Source of the DNA: an uncultured beta proteobacterium
Lineage (GTDB): Bacteria > Pseudomonadota > Gammaproteobacteria > Burkholderiales > Nitrosomonadaceae
Direction of reading: 5' to 3'
Length of the DNA stretch: 33,817 bases
Assembly (NCBI GenBank): GCA_900696615.1
Contig: CAADGS010000103.1
Coordinates: 1 to 33,817 of the forward strand
Shown: positions 21,512 to 32,987 of the stretch, piece by piece
Position numbering within the stretch: position 1 is the stretch's first letter
How the letters are laid out: each line of letters begins with the position of its first letter
Notes under the pieces: generated by a model
Seen by the model: only the letters and a program-made list of their open reading frames with translations
Databases searched by the model: none
What the model was told of the DNA's origin: nothing
Translations under genes and position numbers: made by a program

Positions 21512-22460
21512 ATGTCACAGTAGCATGACTCTGTTTAGAAAAACACTCACCTATCTTCAAAGGATTACCCGCAAGAAAATCAGCCACCCCTAATCTTTTG
21601 CCGCCCGATTTTTGTATCATCTCAATCTGCAACATCCCGGAACCACACGCAACAGTGATATTTTCCCGGTCTATAGCGACAATTTCTCCCGGTACGTTTG
21701 CGTTTCCCACGATTGTCTTTGCCCGCCAGATCTTTAGCAACATGCCCTGACAATGACTATAAGCTCCAGGAGTTGGATCATATGCTCGCACCATTCGATT
21801 TATTTGTTCCGCACTTTGATGCCAATCGATTTCGGTTTCGCTTTTTGTTATTTTGGCTGCATAAGTAGCTTGCGCATCATCCTGCAAAATTGGAATTAAT
21901 CCATCTTGGTTAAGTAATGCTAGAGCCTCGACGATACTTTTAGCGCCCAACTCACTTAATCTATCGTGTAATGTCTGAGTTGTATCTGTCGGCGCAATAC
22001 TCAAGTGATGCTTCAGTAACATTGCTCCCGTGTCCAACCCTGCATTCATTTGCATAATTGTGACACCTGTTTCCGGATCCCCTGCCAGGATGGCCCGTTG
22101 AATCGGAGCGGCACCGCGCCAGCGTGGCAATAGCGATGCGTGAATATTGACACAACCCATTCGGGGAATATTGAGTATCGCTTCGGGCAATATTAAACCA
22201 TAAGCTGCGACCACCATCACATCAGCATTGCATGCGCGCAATTGCTCTTGCGCTTCGGAAGTTTTAAGCGTCGGTGGTTGCAGCACAGTAAGATTATGAT
22301 ATTGAGCACGCTGTTTAACCGCACTGGCCGTATTTTTCATTCCCCGGCCTGCAGGACGGTCTGGTTGCGTTAAGACCAGGACAATTTTGTGATTTGCCTT
22401 GATCAAAGCATCCAGGGCTGTTGCAGCAAAAGGAGGGGTTCCGGCGAAAATAATTCTCAT
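21504..22460 (-). CDS. fmt: methionyl-tRNA formyltransferase
   Basis: MRIIFAGTPPFAATALDALI, CVNIHASLLPRWRGAAPIQRAI; native start at ATG 22460 rather than ORF start 22475. Confidence 0.96.
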   Translation of the reverse strand: MRIIFAGTPPFAATALDALIKANHKIVLVLTQPDRPAGRGMKNTASAVKQRAQYHNLTVLQPPTLKTSEAQEQLRACNADVMVVAAYGLILPEAILNIPRMGCVNIHASLLPRWRGAAPIQRAILAGDPETGVTIMQMNAGLDTGAMLLKHHLSIAPTDTTQTLHDRLSELGAKSIVEALALLNQDGLIPILQDDAQATYAAKITKSETEIDWHQSAEQINRMVRAYDPTPGAYSHCQGMLLKIWRAKTIVGNANVPGEIVAIDRENITVACGSGMLQIEMIQKSGGKRLGVADFLAGNPLKIGECFSKQSHATVTYD

Positions 22461-22579
22461 CCCAAGAACACCCATTCCTCAAAAGCCACCTTCATCTCAG
22501 CCCGCCTGTATGAATATGAAAAACAATCTTAATAACTCTAATATTTAAGTCGACCTGCAGAAAATTCCCAACCATGCCA

Positions 22580-23083
22580 TTACATAACACTACGCTGTTT
22601 TTTCTTCAATCTTGCCAAGGTTCGTGATTGTTTAAGCTTTGACCAGTATTCAATAAATACTTTTCCGGCCAGATGATCCATTTCATGCTGAATACATACC
22701 GCCAACAGTCCATCGGCATTTAAAGTAAAAGACTCTCCGCCAACATTTAATGCACTTACAGTAACCGATTCAGCACGCTGAACTTTTCCATAAATACCGG
22801 GAACCGACAAACAACCTTCCTCATAGTCAGAAACGCCATTACGAGCGATAATTTCCGGATTAATCAATACTAGTAACTGATCATGCGTTTCCGAAATATC
22901 AATAACAATAATCCGTTCATGCACATTCACTTGCGTTGCCGCCAATCCTATTCCCGGTGCAGCATACATCGTCTCAGCCATATCCTCTACCAATTCGCGC
23001 ACCCTGTCGGTGATTCGTTCGACTGGTGCCGCCACCGTATGTAGCCTGTCATCCGGATATTGTAATATTTTTAATATAGCCAT
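22580..23083 (-). CDS. def: peptide deformylase
   Basis: 167 aa; GIGLAATQVN, EGCLSVPG, QHEMDHLAGKVFIEY. Confidence 0.97.
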   Translation of the reverse strand: MAILKILQYPDDRLHTVAAPVERITDRVRELVEDMAETMYAAPGIGLAATQVNVHERIIVIDISETHDQLLVLINPEIIARNGVSDYEEGCLSVPGIYGKVQRAESVTVSALNVGGESFTLNADGLLAVCIQHEMDHLAGKVFIEYWSKLKQSRTLARLKKKQRSVM

Positions 23084-23178
23084 AAAAAATGTATAGTGAT
23101 AATAAATAATTACTTAAATTAGACCGTATCACGAATCAGTCATTCAATCTTTCCTATAATTCGCTAGCGGAGTGATTC

Positions 23179-24213
23179 ATGCAAAAATTTATTATAGCCG
23201 TGATTTTAGTTTTTGGTCTTCTTTCTACGACATCAGCCAGAACTGATAGCACTTTGCTGCGCAGTAACAGCCCTGATCGTCATGTGGTAGTGCCAGGCGA
23301 CACACTTTGGGGAATCGCTTCTAAATTTTTAAATGACCCCTGGCGATGGCCCGAAGTCTGGGGATTAAATAGAGAACAAGTAAAAAACCCGCACAAGATC
23401 TATCCCGGCGACATTGTAATTGTGGAAAGATCGCTGCAAGGAGTTCGATTACGATTAGCTGAAGACAGTAACGAAATCAGAACAATCAAATTATCGCCTA
23501 AAATACGTATCGAACAAACAGCCACTGCCGCCATTCCCAGCATCCCCGCAGCCACCATCGAACCTTTTCTAAGCCAACCGCTGGTTATTGAAAAAGATGG
23601 GCTTACCAATGCGCCTTATATACTCGGCTCCGGCGATAATCGCGTTGTCTTAAGCACTGGCAATACTGCTTATGTCAGCGGCTTACCCAAAGATAAAGGT
23701 AACGCCTGGCAGCTTTTCCGTTCCGGCAAAGCATTCAAAGATCCAGACCAGAAAGGTCTAATTCTGGGTTATGAAGCGATATACCTCGGAAATGCCAGGG
23801 CCGAAGCCTTTGCCGATGTAAGCACGGTGACTATCACACTTGCTAAGGAAGAAATCCTTAAAGGTGATCGCTTAGTACCTGCACCTGATATTATATTTAA
23901 CAATTATGCACCACACGCACCGGACTTCTCTATTAATGGCCGCATTATCTCAGTATATGGCGGCGTCACCGAAATAGGTAGAAACGCAATCGTAACGCTT
24001 AATAAGGGCAAATTAGACGGCCTGGAAATGGGGCACGTACTGGCGATTTACCGAAGAAGCCAAGCTAAATCCCTGCAAGGAGAAATGGTGCAACTTCCCG
24101 ATGAACGAACAGGATTGGCATTTGTGTTTCGTGTCTTCGATAAGCTATCCTACGCGCTGGTCGTTCAAAGCACGCATTCAATCAGAATCTTGGATGCCGT
24201 TAAAACCCCTTAA
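23179..24213 (+). CDS. LysM-domain exported protein
   Basis: 344 aa; signal-peptide-like N-terminus, then VVVPGDTLWGIASKFLNDPWRWPEVWGLNREQVKNPHKIYPGDIVIV. Confidence 0.88.
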   Translation: MQKFIIAVILVFGLLSTTSARTDSTLLRSNSPDRHVVVPGDTLWGIASKFLNDPWRWPEVWGLNREQVKNPHKIYPGDIVIVERSLQGVRLRLAEDSNEIRTIKLSPKIRIEQTATAAIPSIPAATIEPFLSQPLVIEKDGLTNAPYILGSGDNRVVLSTGNTAYVSGLPKDKGNAWQLFRSGKAFKDPDQKGLILGYEAIYLGNARAEAFADVSTVTITLAKEEILKGDRLVPAPDIIFNNYAPHAPDFSINGRIISVYGGVTEIGRNAIVTLNKGKLDGLEMGHVLAIYRRSQAKSLQGEMVQLPDERTGLAFVFRVFDKLSYALVVQSTHSIRILDAVKTP

Positions 24214-24235
24214 TTATCCCTAAGTTCGTGTAGTT

Positions 24236-25330
24236 ATGTCACATCCGGCAGATATCGAATCATGGCTGAACCTTTGCCTTATTGATGGCCTAGGCGACGA
24301 AGCTATTCGACGGCTACTGGTTGCATTCGGTAACCCGACAGCAATTTTGTCCGCAGATATTACTGCAATGGAACGCATCGTAAAAAAACCCATAGCCGAG
24401 CGCATCATGCAAGGAGCAGACCGCAATAAAATCTCAGCCGCGCTCAAATGGCTGGAAGATCCGATCAATGCTGTCGTGACGCTCGCTGATCCGGATTACC
24501 CAGCACAACTGCTTAACATAGCCGATCCGCCCCCACTACTCTATTTCAAAGGCCGACGCGAATTATTGCAACTACCCGTATTGGCAGTCGTTGGTAGTCG
24601 CAATGCTACGCCACAAGGCTTATCTAATGCTGAAGTTTTTTCAGAAGCCGCTAGTAATGCCGGTCTTTGTATCGCTAGCGGCATGGCGCTTGGCATCGAC
24701 ACCGCCGCTCATCAGGGAGGGTTACGTGGTTCCGCTGCCAGTATGGCTATCGTCGGCACAGGCCTGGATATTGTCTATCCAGCAAAAAATCACCCTTTGG
24801 CTCACAAATTGGCAAAAGAGGGTGCACTAATCTCTGAATTTCCACTTGGAACACCTGCAATTGGCAGGAATTTTCCCCGCAGAAACCGCATTATCAGTGG
24901 AATAAGTCAAGGTTGCCTAGTAGTGGAAGCAGCACTGCGCAGTGGCTCGTTAATTACCGCAAGACAAGCGTTGGATCAGGGACGCGAAGTCATGGCAATT
25001 CCCGGTTCGATTCATTCACCTCTATCTAAAGGATGCCATGCGTTGATTAAACAAGGCGCAAAGCTTGTTGAAAATACGCAAGACATTTTTGATGAATTGA
25101 ACTTTCTTCCATCAACCCATAATAAGAATAGTGTAGAAAAAATTGCTGTTAAAAACTCAACTGAAAATACAGCATTACTCAAATATCTAGGTTATGATGT
25201 CGTAGATATCGACACGTTGTGCGCCCGAAGCGGCTTGACGACTGAAGTGGTATCAGCCATGCTATTAACGCTTGAGCTTGACGGTCAGGTTAGCAGCTTG
25301 CCCGGTGGATGCTACCAGAGAATTCAATGA
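24236..25330 (+). CDS. dprA: DNA-processing protein DprA (Smf)
   Basis: 364 aa; VVGSRNATPQG, ASGMALGIDTAAHQGGL, GTGLDIVYPAKN, SEFPLGT, FPRRNRIISGIS. Confidence 0.95.
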   Translation: MSHPADIESWLNLCLIDGLGDEAIRRLLVAFGNPTAILSADITAMERIVKKPIAERIMQGADRNKISAALKWLEDPINAVVTLADPDYPAQLLNIADPPPLLYFKGRRELLQLPVLAVVGSRNATPQGLSNAEVFSEAASNAGLCIASGMALGIDTAAHQGGLRGSAASMAIVGTGLDIVYPAKNHPLAHKLAKEGALISEFPLGTPAIGRNFPRRNRIISGISQGCLVVEAALRSGSLITARQALDQGREVMAIPGSIHSPLSKGCHALIKQGAKLVENTQDIFDELNFLPSTHNKNSVEKIAVKNSTENTALLKYLGYDVVDIDTLCARSGLTTEVVSAMLLTLELDGQVSSLPGGCYQRIQ

Positions 25331-25397
25331 CATCACACAATAATCAATCAGCGCTGCTAATTCCGTATTGATACTCATAACTTATTTATCGTGAATT

Positions 25398-25856
25398 ATG
25401 TTCGACATACTTATTTATTTATTTGAAAATTATTTTGATTCCGGCAGTTATCCGGATTCTGCAACCTTAACACGCAAACTCACCATGGCTGGCTTTGCAG
25501 ATGAAGATATTTCTGAAACTCTCGATTGGCTTTCAGAGATAGCAAAGCATGATACTGGAAATTATTCAACTCGCTTAATTGAAACTGATTCCTTTCGCTG
25601 TTATACAAACTACGAAATAGAAAAAATTGACACCGAAGGCCGAGGATTCATTTGCTTTCTTGAACAAGCCGGCATTATTAATCCATTACAGCGAGAATTA
25701 TTAATTGACCGTGTTTTGACAATGGATGAACATTCCTCCAGCCTTGAGAAAATCAAATTAATCGTTTTAACGGAACTGTGGATACAGAATCAACTTACAG
25801 ACGATGCCATACTAGAAAAATTATTAATCGTCAGTGACTCTCATTTCCGGCATTAA
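25398..25856 (+). CDS. smg: Smg family protein (DUF494)
   Basis: 152 aa; MFDILIYLFENYFD...; located between dprA and the topoisomerase gene. Confidence 0.88.
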   Translation: MFDILIYLFENYFDSGSYPDSATLTRKLTMAGFADEDISETLDWLSEIAKHDTGNYSTRLIETDSFRCYTNYEIEKIDTEGRGFICFLEQAGIINPLQRELLIDRVLTMDEHSSSLEKIKLIVLTELWIQNQLTDDAILEKLLIVSDSHFRH

Positions 25857-25942
25857 CACTGGCTCTACGTCGTATTTGATTTAACCAATCTATTCGTATG
25901 GCATAACTACAATAGTCGGCAACTGCTTTTTCTGACAATTTC

Positions 25943-28456
25943 ATGAGTAAATCATTAATTATAGCTGAGAAACCATCCGTAGCGGCTGATATTGCACGGG
26001 TACTGGGCGGCTTTACCAAACACACGGATTATTTCGAGAATGATCAATATGTTGTGTCTTCAGCGATTGGACACCTCCTCGAATTGGTAATTCCGGAAGA
26101 ATACGAGGTAAAACGAGGAAAGTGGAGTTTTGCAAATCTTCCGGTTATTCCACCTCATTTTGCTCTCAACCCGATCGAGAAAAGCTCCGCCCGCTTGAAG
26201 CTTCTAAGCAAGCTTATCAAACGCAAAGATATTGACACTCTCATTAATGCTTGTGACGCCGGTCGTGAAGGCGAGTTGATTTTTTATTACATCACGCGCC
26301 ATGTCGGCACAAACAAACCCATTAAGCGGCTCTGGTTACAATCGATGACCCCCGATGCAATCCGAGAGGGATTTACCAAATTATTGGATAACTCAGAGGT
26401 GGAATCTCTCGCCGAAGCGGCAGTTAGCCGATCAGAATCTGATTGGCTAGTTGGCATTAATGGCACGCGCGCCATGACTGCTTTTAACTCTCAGGAAGGT
26501 GGATTTCATAAAACCACCGTAGGCCGTGTACAAACACCAACATTAGCAATTCTTGTCGAGCGTGAAGAAAAAATCAAAAAATTCCGCCCACAAGATTTCT
26601 GGGAAGTTCATGCAACATTTGCAACTACCACGGGTAATTATATTGGCAAATGGTTTGATGAAAAATTCAGTAAAGACAAAATCAATCAAGAATTAAAACC
26701 TGAACGGTTATGGGAGTATGAGAAAGCAGTAGTCATTCATGACAAATGCCGAGGAAAGTCTGGACACGTCAGCGAAGAAAGTAAACCCAGTAAAGAAATT
26801 TGCCCGCTTTTGTACGATCTGACTAGCTTGCAGCGCGATGCAAATAGCCGTTTTGGTTTCTCTGCAAAGGTCACACTCGGATTGGCACAAGCTTTATATG
26901 AGAAACATAAGGTGCTGACTTATCCTCGTACAGATTCTCGCGCACTACCAGAGGATTATATTGCAATTGTAAAAGATACTTTGCAAAGCTTGGAAAATAC
27001 ACAATACGGAAAATTTGCCACGCAAATTCTGGCAACCAACTGGGTGATTCCCAACAAGCGCATATTCAATAACGCCAAAATCTCAGACCACTTTGCTATT
27101 ATCCCAACTTCACTCAATCCAACAAAATTAAACGAAGCCGAGACAAAACTATATGACCTGGTTGCAAAACGCTTCTTGGCAATTTTTTTCCCAGCGGCAG
27201 AATTTTTGATTACCACCCGCATCACACGCGTAGAAAACGAATCCTTCAAAACAGAAGGCAAAATCATGATTAATCCTGGCTGGCGAACAGTTTACGGTCA
27301 GTCGATTAAGACAGATGACGAAGAAGGTGATACCACGCTTGTTGCCATTACACCTGGCAAACCAGTCGTCACTGAAGAAATCGACATTATCGCCAATCAA
27401 ACTCGTCCGCCAGCAAGGTTTACTGAAGCTACTCTTCTTTCTGCCATGGAAGGAGCGGGCAAATTGGTAGAAGATGAAGAGCTGCGTGCCGCCATGAATG
27501 CAAAAGGCTTGGGCACACCGGCAACACGCGCAGCTATCATTGAAGGTTTAGTACTGGAAAATTATTTGCAGCGAATTGGACGGGAGCTCCATCCGACCGC
27601 CAAAGCTTTTTCGTTGATTACACTACTTCGTGGACTTAAGATTCCCGAACTTATTTCACCTGAATTAACAGGTAATTGGGAATTCCAATTACGCCAGATT
27701 GAACAAGGTAATTTAAAACGCGCGGCATTCATGGAAAAAATCGTCGAAATGACGCGTCATATTGTGGAACAAGCAAAGACTTCCCGCGGCGAAACAATTA
27801 CCGGGGATTTCTCTACACTTAAATCGCCCTGCCCGAAATGTGGCTGTACAGTACATGAAACTTACAAAAAATTTCAGTGCCAAAAGTGCGATTTTGCGTT
27901 GTGGAAAATTCTGGCTGGACGCCAATTTACCGTTGAAGAAATGGAAACTTTGATTACGCAGCGCCAGGTCGGTCCACTACAAGGTTTCCGAAGTAAAATG
28001 GGATCGCCTTTCAGTGCAATTATCAAACTCACCGACACTTTGGAAATGAAATTTGATTTCGGCAATACTGAAGAACTAGAAGCAATCGATTTCAGCGAGC
28101 AAACGCCCTTAGGTAAATGCCCCAAATGCAATCATGCAGTTTATGAGCACGGCTTGCATTACGTTTGTGAAAAGTCCATTGGTGCCAATCGTACTTGTGA
28201 TTTCAAGACAGGAAAAATTATCCTTGAGCGTCCAATCGAACGTGAACAGGTCACTAAGCTATTAGAAAGTGGAAAGACAGACTTACTTACAAAATTTATT
28301 TCCAAAAAAGGTAGACCTTTCTCTGCCTATCTGGTGAGAAATATCGACGGCAAAATAAGCTTTGAATTCGAGCAAAAAACACTTAAGAAAGCGACTGAAA
28401 CAAACTCAAAAGCAAAGCAATCAAAAAAACAACCGGCCCGTAAAACAGCTTCATAA
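25943..28456 (+). CDS. topB: type IA DNA topoisomerase, topoisomerase III-like, with C-terminal Cys motifs and basic tail
   Basis: 837 aa; MSKSLIIAEKPSVAADIARVLGGF, NACDAGREGELIF, LTYPRTDSRALPEDY, CPKCGCTV/CQKC and CPKCNHAVYEHG repeats. Confidence 0.93.
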   Translation: MSKSLIIAEKPSVAADIARVLGGFTKHTDYFENDQYVVSSAIGHLLELVIPEEYEVKRGKWSFANLPVIPPHFALNPIEKSSARLKLLSKLIKRKDIDTLINACDAGREGELIFYYITRHVGTNKPIKRLWLQSMTPDAIREGFTKLLDNSEVESLAEAAVSRSESDWLVGINGTRAMTAFNSQEGGFHKTTVGRVQTPTLAILVEREEKIKKFRPQDFWEVHATFATTTGNYIGKWFDEKFSKDKINQELKPERLWEYEKAVVIHDKCRGKSGHVSEESKPSKEICPLLYDLTSLQRDANSRFGFSAKVTLGLAQALYEKHKVLTYPRTDSRALPEDYIAIVKDTLQSLENTQYGKFATQILATNWVIPNKRIFNNAKISDHFAIIPTSLNPTKLNEAETKLYDLVAKRFLAIFFPAAEFLITTRITRVENESFKTEGKIMINPGWRTVYGQSIKTDDEEGDTTLVAITPGKPVVTEEIDIIANQTRPPARFTEATLLSAMEGAGKLVEDEELRAAMNAKGLGTPATRAAIIEGLVLENYLQRIGRELHPTAKAFSLITLLRGLKIPELISPELTGNWEFQLRQIEQGNLKRAAFMEKIVEMTRHIVEQAKTSRGETITGDFSTLKSPCPKCGCTVHETYKKFQCQKCDFALWKILAGRQFTVEEMETLITQRQVGPLQGFRSKMGSPFSAIIKLTDTLEMKFDFGNTEELEAIDFSEQTPLGKCPKCNHAVYEHGLHYVCEKSIGANRTCDFKTGKIILERPIEREQVTKLLESGKTDLLTKFISKKGRPFSAYLVRNIDGKISFEFEQKTLKKATETNSKAKQSKKQPARKTAS

Positions 28457-28556
28457 AGATACAGGCCTAGTCATTTTATATCTGCACTCTTCGTTTATTC
28501 TCAGTAAATTCAATTAATGCGTGAAATCAAGTGAATGAATTTCCGATATTTAAATG

Positions 28557-28802
28557 TTAAGAATAGAAATTAATGATGTATTTAATGATTCCTCCAGAAC
28601 CCATAATGATCATAATGAGTCCGCCAACGATCGCAGCACCTTCTAAAATAATAGAAATAAATGCACGTGCTGCATTATCGAATTCTTCTTCACCCAATAA
28701 ATTTTTTCGTTTTTCTCTACGATTCTTCACCCATAATTGTAGCCAAATAGCAACAGGGATAGTCAGTAAAGAAAACATCAAAGCAATTTCAGCATCTTCC
28801 AT
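28557..28802 (-). CDS. uncharacterised small membrane protein with two predicted TM helices
   Basis: 81 aa; hydrophobic segments around residues 8-26 and 52-79 separated by a charged KNRREKRKNLLGEEEF loop; GAGG upstream of ATG. Confidence 0.6.
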   Translation of the reverse strand: MEDAEIALMFSLLTIPVAIWLQLWVKNRREKRKNLLGEEEFDNAARAFISIILEGAAIVGGLIMIIMGSGGIIKYIINFYS

Positions 28803-29088
28803 TCATAAACCTCTTTTTTGTAAAAATAGTACAACCGTTTTGTGATTTTTTATTATGATTCAATCGCTCTACAAGCATCTAAAAAATCAGATAATACACA
28901 TGCCAATAAATTGATTGTGATAGATTACCTTATTCGAGATCGTTTAATAAAAAATTTTATTGTCTCAGTTATTTCGACTCAAATATTTTCAACAAAACAA
29001 CAACGATATCATCATATTTATATAAATATAAAAAGTATTTTTCATATCGCACAACGACATCATTATTCAATTTTACACGGCAAAAATC

Positions 29089-30402
29089 ATGACATGGCTT
29101 GATCTTCCATACGCCAAAGCAGCACGCGGTATTGTACAATTACCTGGATCAAAGAGCATTTCCAATCGCATTCTATTACTTGCCGCGTTGGCGCAAGGTA
29201 CGACGCATATCCACGACTTACTGGCTTCAGATGATACTGCACGAATGCTTGATGCACTCGTCAGGCTAGGTATTTCGGTCACACAAACCGGCACAAATGA
29301 TTACGATATCACCGGTTGTAAAGGCACATTCCCAGTTATCGAAGCGGAATTATTTCTTGGTAATGCTGGCACTGCTTTTCGCCCACTGACCGCTGCGCTG
29401 GCACTTATGCACGGACATTATCGATTATCGGGTGTGCCGCGTATGCATGAACGTCCGATTGCCAACCTGGTCGATGCATTGCGGCAACTGGGTGCAAATA
29501 TCGCTTATTCGGGCACCCCAGGTTATCCGCCCCTTGAAATCAAGCCTTCGAATTTACCGAATGACAGTAAAACCTTGTTAGTTACCGTACGAGGTGACGT
29601 CTCCAGTCAGTTTCTGACCAGTTTGCTGATGGCACTGCCCCTTAGTCAGAAAAAATCCATCATCCATGTATCAGGTACCCTGATTTCAAAACCTTACATT
29701 GAAATAACACTCGCTCAAATGCAGCGGTTTGGTGTAAAAGTCGAACATCACGACTGGCAACAATTTACGATACCCGCAAACCAAAGCTACCTGAGTCCTG
29801 CTCATATTACTGTGGAAGGTGATGCATCGTCGGCTTCCTATTTTCTCGCAGCGGGCGCCATTGGGCATGGCCCAGTGCGTGTCCAAGGAGTCGGACAGGA
29901 TAGTGTACAGGGCGATGTAGGTTTCGCAGCCGCATTGAAAATGATGGGTGCAAAAATCGCAATGGGAGAAAACTGGATAGAAGCCAGAGGCGCAGATGTT
30001 AATTGCAGCGGCAAATTTCTACATGCTATTGATTTGGACTGCAATCATATTCCGGATGCTGCGATGACGCTGGCGGTAACCGCATTATTTGCCGAAGGTG
30101 TTACAACATTACGCAATATAGCCAGCTGGCGTTTAAAGGAAACTGATCGCCTTGCCGCCATGGCAAATGAATTACGCAAGTTAGGCGCAATTATAGAAGA
30201 AGGCGTTGACTACTTACGTATCACGCCTCCAAGTAATGGTTTGACCCCTCACGCCGTCATCGATACTTATGATGATCATCGCATGGCTATGAGTTTCTCA
30301 TTGGCAGCGTTTGGCGTTCCTGTACGCATTAACGATCCTAGTTGTGTCGCAAAAACATTTCCCAATTATTTTGAAAAATTCTCACAAATCATAGAGATAT
30401 GA
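29089..30402 (+). CDS. aroA: 3-phosphoshikimate 1-carboxyvinyltransferase (EPSP synthase)
   Basis: 437 aa; [41 protein letters not shown]-like [35 protein letters not shown]. Confidence 0.96.
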   Translation: MTWLDLPYAKAARGIVQLPGSKSISNRILLLAALAQGTTHIHDLLASDDTARMLDALVRLGISVTQTGTNDYDITGCKGTFPVIEAELFLGNAGTAFRPLTAALALMHGHYRLSGVPRMHERPIANLVDALRQLGANIAYSGTPGYPPLEIKPSNLPNDSKTLLVTVRGDVSSQFLTSLLMALPLSQKKSIIHVSGTLISKPYIEITLAQMQRFGVKVEHHDWQQFTIPANQSYLSPAHITVEGDASSASYFLAAGAIGHGPVRVQGVGQDSVQGDVGFAAALKMMGAKIAMGENWIEARGADVNCSGKFLHAIDLDCNHIPDAAMTLAVTALFAEGVTTLRNIASWRLKETDRLAAMANELRKLGAIIEEGVDYLRITPPSNGLTPHAVIDTYDDHRMAMSFSLAAFGVPVRINDPSCVAKTFPNYFEKFSQIIEI

Positions 30403-30454
30403 GGCACCGACACCGTTTCATTTTCCATCATAACCAATGAATCTCAACTAACAC

Positions 30455-31135
30455 ATGCATAATAACGAAATTCCTGTTATAACCATCGACGGACCTTCGG
30501 CATCCGGTAAAGGCACAATCGCTCAACTAGTCGCTGCAAAGCTGGGGTTCCATTACTTAGACAGTGGCGCACTTTATCGGCTGGTCGCTCTCAAAGCAGC
30601 ACAATCTCTTGCTGACACAAAAAATTATGATTTACTCTCAAGTATCGCCAGAAATCTCGATGTAAAATTCAACGGTCAAGTCATTTATCTCGATGGTAAA
30701 TCCGTTACCGATGATATCCGTACTGAAGAGTGCGGTATCCTGGCTTCGCAATTGGCTGCTTACCCGGATATTCGCGAAGCGCTTAAAGAACGTCAGCGCG
30801 AATTCCGCCAACCGCCAGGTCTTGTTACAGACGGACGCGACATGGGGTCTGTTATCTTTCCCAATGCCATTCTAAAAGTATTTCTCACTGCCAGTGCCGA
30901 AATTCGTGCGCAAAGGCGATATAAGCAGTTGATAGAGAAAGGAATGAATGCTAACATCGCCAACTTATTGCACGATATCGAAAAACGTGACGAGCGCGAC
31001 AGTAATCGCAGCATTGCGCCTTTGCAACAAGGTGCTGATACAAGGTTACTTGATACAACATCACTCACCATATCCCAGGCGCAAGATACTGTTCTGTCCT
31101 GGTATAATGAAATTTGTGCAAAAACTCGCGTGTGA
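30455..31135 (+). CDS. cmk: cytidylate kinase
   Basis: 226 aa; VITIDGPSASGKGTIAQLVA, YLDSGALYRLVA, TDGRDMGSVIFPNA. Confidence 0.96.
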   Translation: MHNNEIPVITIDGPSASGKGTIAQLVAAKLGFHYLDSGALYRLVALKAAQSLADTKNYDLLSSIARNLDVKFNGQVIYLDGKSVTDDIRTEECGILASQLAAYPDIREALKERQREFRQPPGLVTDGRDMGSVIFPNAILKVFLTASAEIRAQRRYKQLIEKGMNANIANLLHDIEKRDERDSNRSIAPLQQGADTRLLDTTSLTISQAQDTVLSWYNEICAKTRV

Positions 31136-31266
31136 GTGGACAATAATCGTGTTTTCTTTGTGTGACATCAGAAAATACAATTATTTTGTCTGTTCAAACA
31201 CTTTATTAACTTACTATGCCCGCTTGGTGCAACCTAAGCCAAGGTATTATCAGGTATTTTTATATA

Positions 31267-32976
31267 ATGACTAATTCTTCCACAGTAACTAATTCCCAAG
31301 AAAGTTTCGCCGATCTATTTGAAGAAAGCCTCGCCCGCCAGGAAATGCGCGTTGGTGAAGTAATTACCGCTGAAGTTGTTCGCGTCGACTACAATATTGT
31401 AGTTGTTAACGCCGGACTCAAATCAGAAAGCTTCATTCCTGTCGAGGAATTTAAAAATGACCGTGGCGAAATTGAAGTCAAGCCCGGTGACTTTGTCAGC
31501 GTGGCCATTGAATCTCTGGAAGACGGATATGGCGAAACACGCCTCTCGCGTGACAAAGCTAAGCGCCTGACGGCCTGGCATGATCTGGAAGAAGCGATGG
31601 AAAGTGGAAAAATTGTTACCGGCATGGTCAATGGTAAAGTTAAAGGTGGTTTGACTGCGATGATTAACGGTATCCGCGCATTTTTACCAGGTTCTTTGGT
31701 CGATATCCGTCCCGTCAAAGATACAACACCTTATGAAAATAAGGAAATGGATTTCAAGGTCATTAAACTTGATCGTAAACGCAACAACGTTGTGGTTTCG
31801 CGCAGAGCAGTGTTAGAAGCAACACAAGGCGCTGATCGCGAATCCTTGTTATCCAATTTACAAGAAGGTGCAATCGTACACGGTGTGGTCAAAAATATTA
31901 CCGATTACGGCGCATTTGTTGATTTAGGTGGAATTGATGGCTTGCTGCATATTACCGACTTGGCATGGCGCCGTGTAAAACACCCATCAGAAGTGGTAAA
32001 TATTGGCGATGAAGTAACTGCCAAAGTGCTCAAGTTTGACCAAGAAAAAAATAGAGTTTCGCTAGGCTTAAAACAGTTGAGCGAAGATCCATGGGTTGGT
32101 CTGGCACGACGTTACCCAGCGCGCACCCGTCTATTTGGTAAAGTCACAAATCTCACTGATTACGGTGCATTTATCGAAATAGAACAAGGCATCGAGGGAC
32201 TCGTGCATATTTCTGAAATGGACTGGACGAATAAAAATGTTTATCCATCCAAAATGGTTCAATTAGGCGATGAAGTCGAAGTAATGATTCTTGAAATTGA
32301 CGAAGAACGTCGCCGTATTTCTTTAGGCATGAAACAATGCCAACCTAACCCATGGGAAGAATTTGCTGCAAGCCATGAAAAAGGTGACAAAGTCAGTGGC
32401 CAAATAAAATCCATTACAGATTTTGGTGTCTTTATCGGTTTACCGGGCAATATAGATGGCTTGGTTCATTTGTCTGATTTATCCTGGAATCAACCTGGAG
32501 AAGAAGCTGTTCTTAACTACAAAAAAGGTGATGAAGTCGAAGCGATAATTTTGTCAATCGATGTTGAACGTGAACGTATTTCTCTTGGTATCAAACAAAT
32601 GGAAGGCGATCCTTTTACCAGCTTCGTCGCTGAACATGATAAAAATAGCATTATCGAAGGCACTATTAAGTCCATTGATGCTAAAGGCGCCGTCGTTGCA
32701 CTGACAAATGACGTTGAAGGATATCTACGTGCTTCCGAAGTTTCCCGTGATCGGGTTGAAGACATTCGCACGCATTTAAAAGAAGGCGATAAAGTTGAAA
32801 CCATGATTATCAATATTGACCGCAAGAATCGCACCATTAATCTCTCAATTAAAGCAAAAGACAAATCTGATGAAACTACCGCCATGCAAAAAATTAAAGC
32901 TCCTGCGAACGCAGGCACTACCAGCTTGGGTGCTTTATTGAAAGCCAAAATGGACAGTAAAAATTCAGAACAATAA
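31267..32976 (+). CDS. rpsA: 30S ribosomal protein S1 (six S1 repeats)
   Basis: Six S1-like motifs including [25 protein letters not shown] and [28 protein letters not shown]; likely start ATG 31267 (ORF track starts at 31216). Confidence 0.96.
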   Translation: MTNSSTVTNSQESFADLFEESLARQEMRVGEVITAEVVRVDYNIVVVNAGLKSESFIPVEEFKNDRGEIEVKPGDFVSVAIESLEDGYGETRLSRDKAKRLTAWHDLEEAMESGKIVTGMVNGKVKGGLTAMINGIRAFLPGSLVDIRPVKDTTPYENKEMDFKVIKLDRKRNNVVVSRRAVLEATQGADRESLLSNLQEGAIVHGVVKNITDYGAFVDLGGIDGLLHITDLAWRRVKHPSEVVNIGDEVTAKVLKFDQEKNRVSLGLKQLSEDPWVGLARRYPARTRLFGKVTNLTDYGAFIEIEQGIEGLVHISEMDWTNKNVYPSKMVQLGDEVEVMILEIDEERRRISLGMKQCQPNPWEEFAASHEKGDKVSGQIKSITDFGVFIGLPGNIDGLVHLSDLSWNQPGEEAVLNYKKGDEVEAIILSIDVERERISLGIKQMEGDPFTSFVAEHDKNSIIEGTIKSIDAKGAVVALTNDVEGYLRASEVSRDRVEDIRTHLKEGDKVETMIINIDRKNRTINLSIKAKDKSDETTAMQKIKAPANAGTTSLGALLKAKMDSKNSEQ

Positions 32977-32987
32977 GGAAAAAGTTC

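Noticed and set aside
29000-29075. Imperfect direct repeat CAACGAYATCATYAT upstream of aroA
   Set aside because: Only two copies in very AT-rich sequence; no independent support
31267-32976. Internal repetition across rpsA
   Set aside because: Explained by the six S1 domain repeats of ribosomal protein S1, not a DNA repeat element
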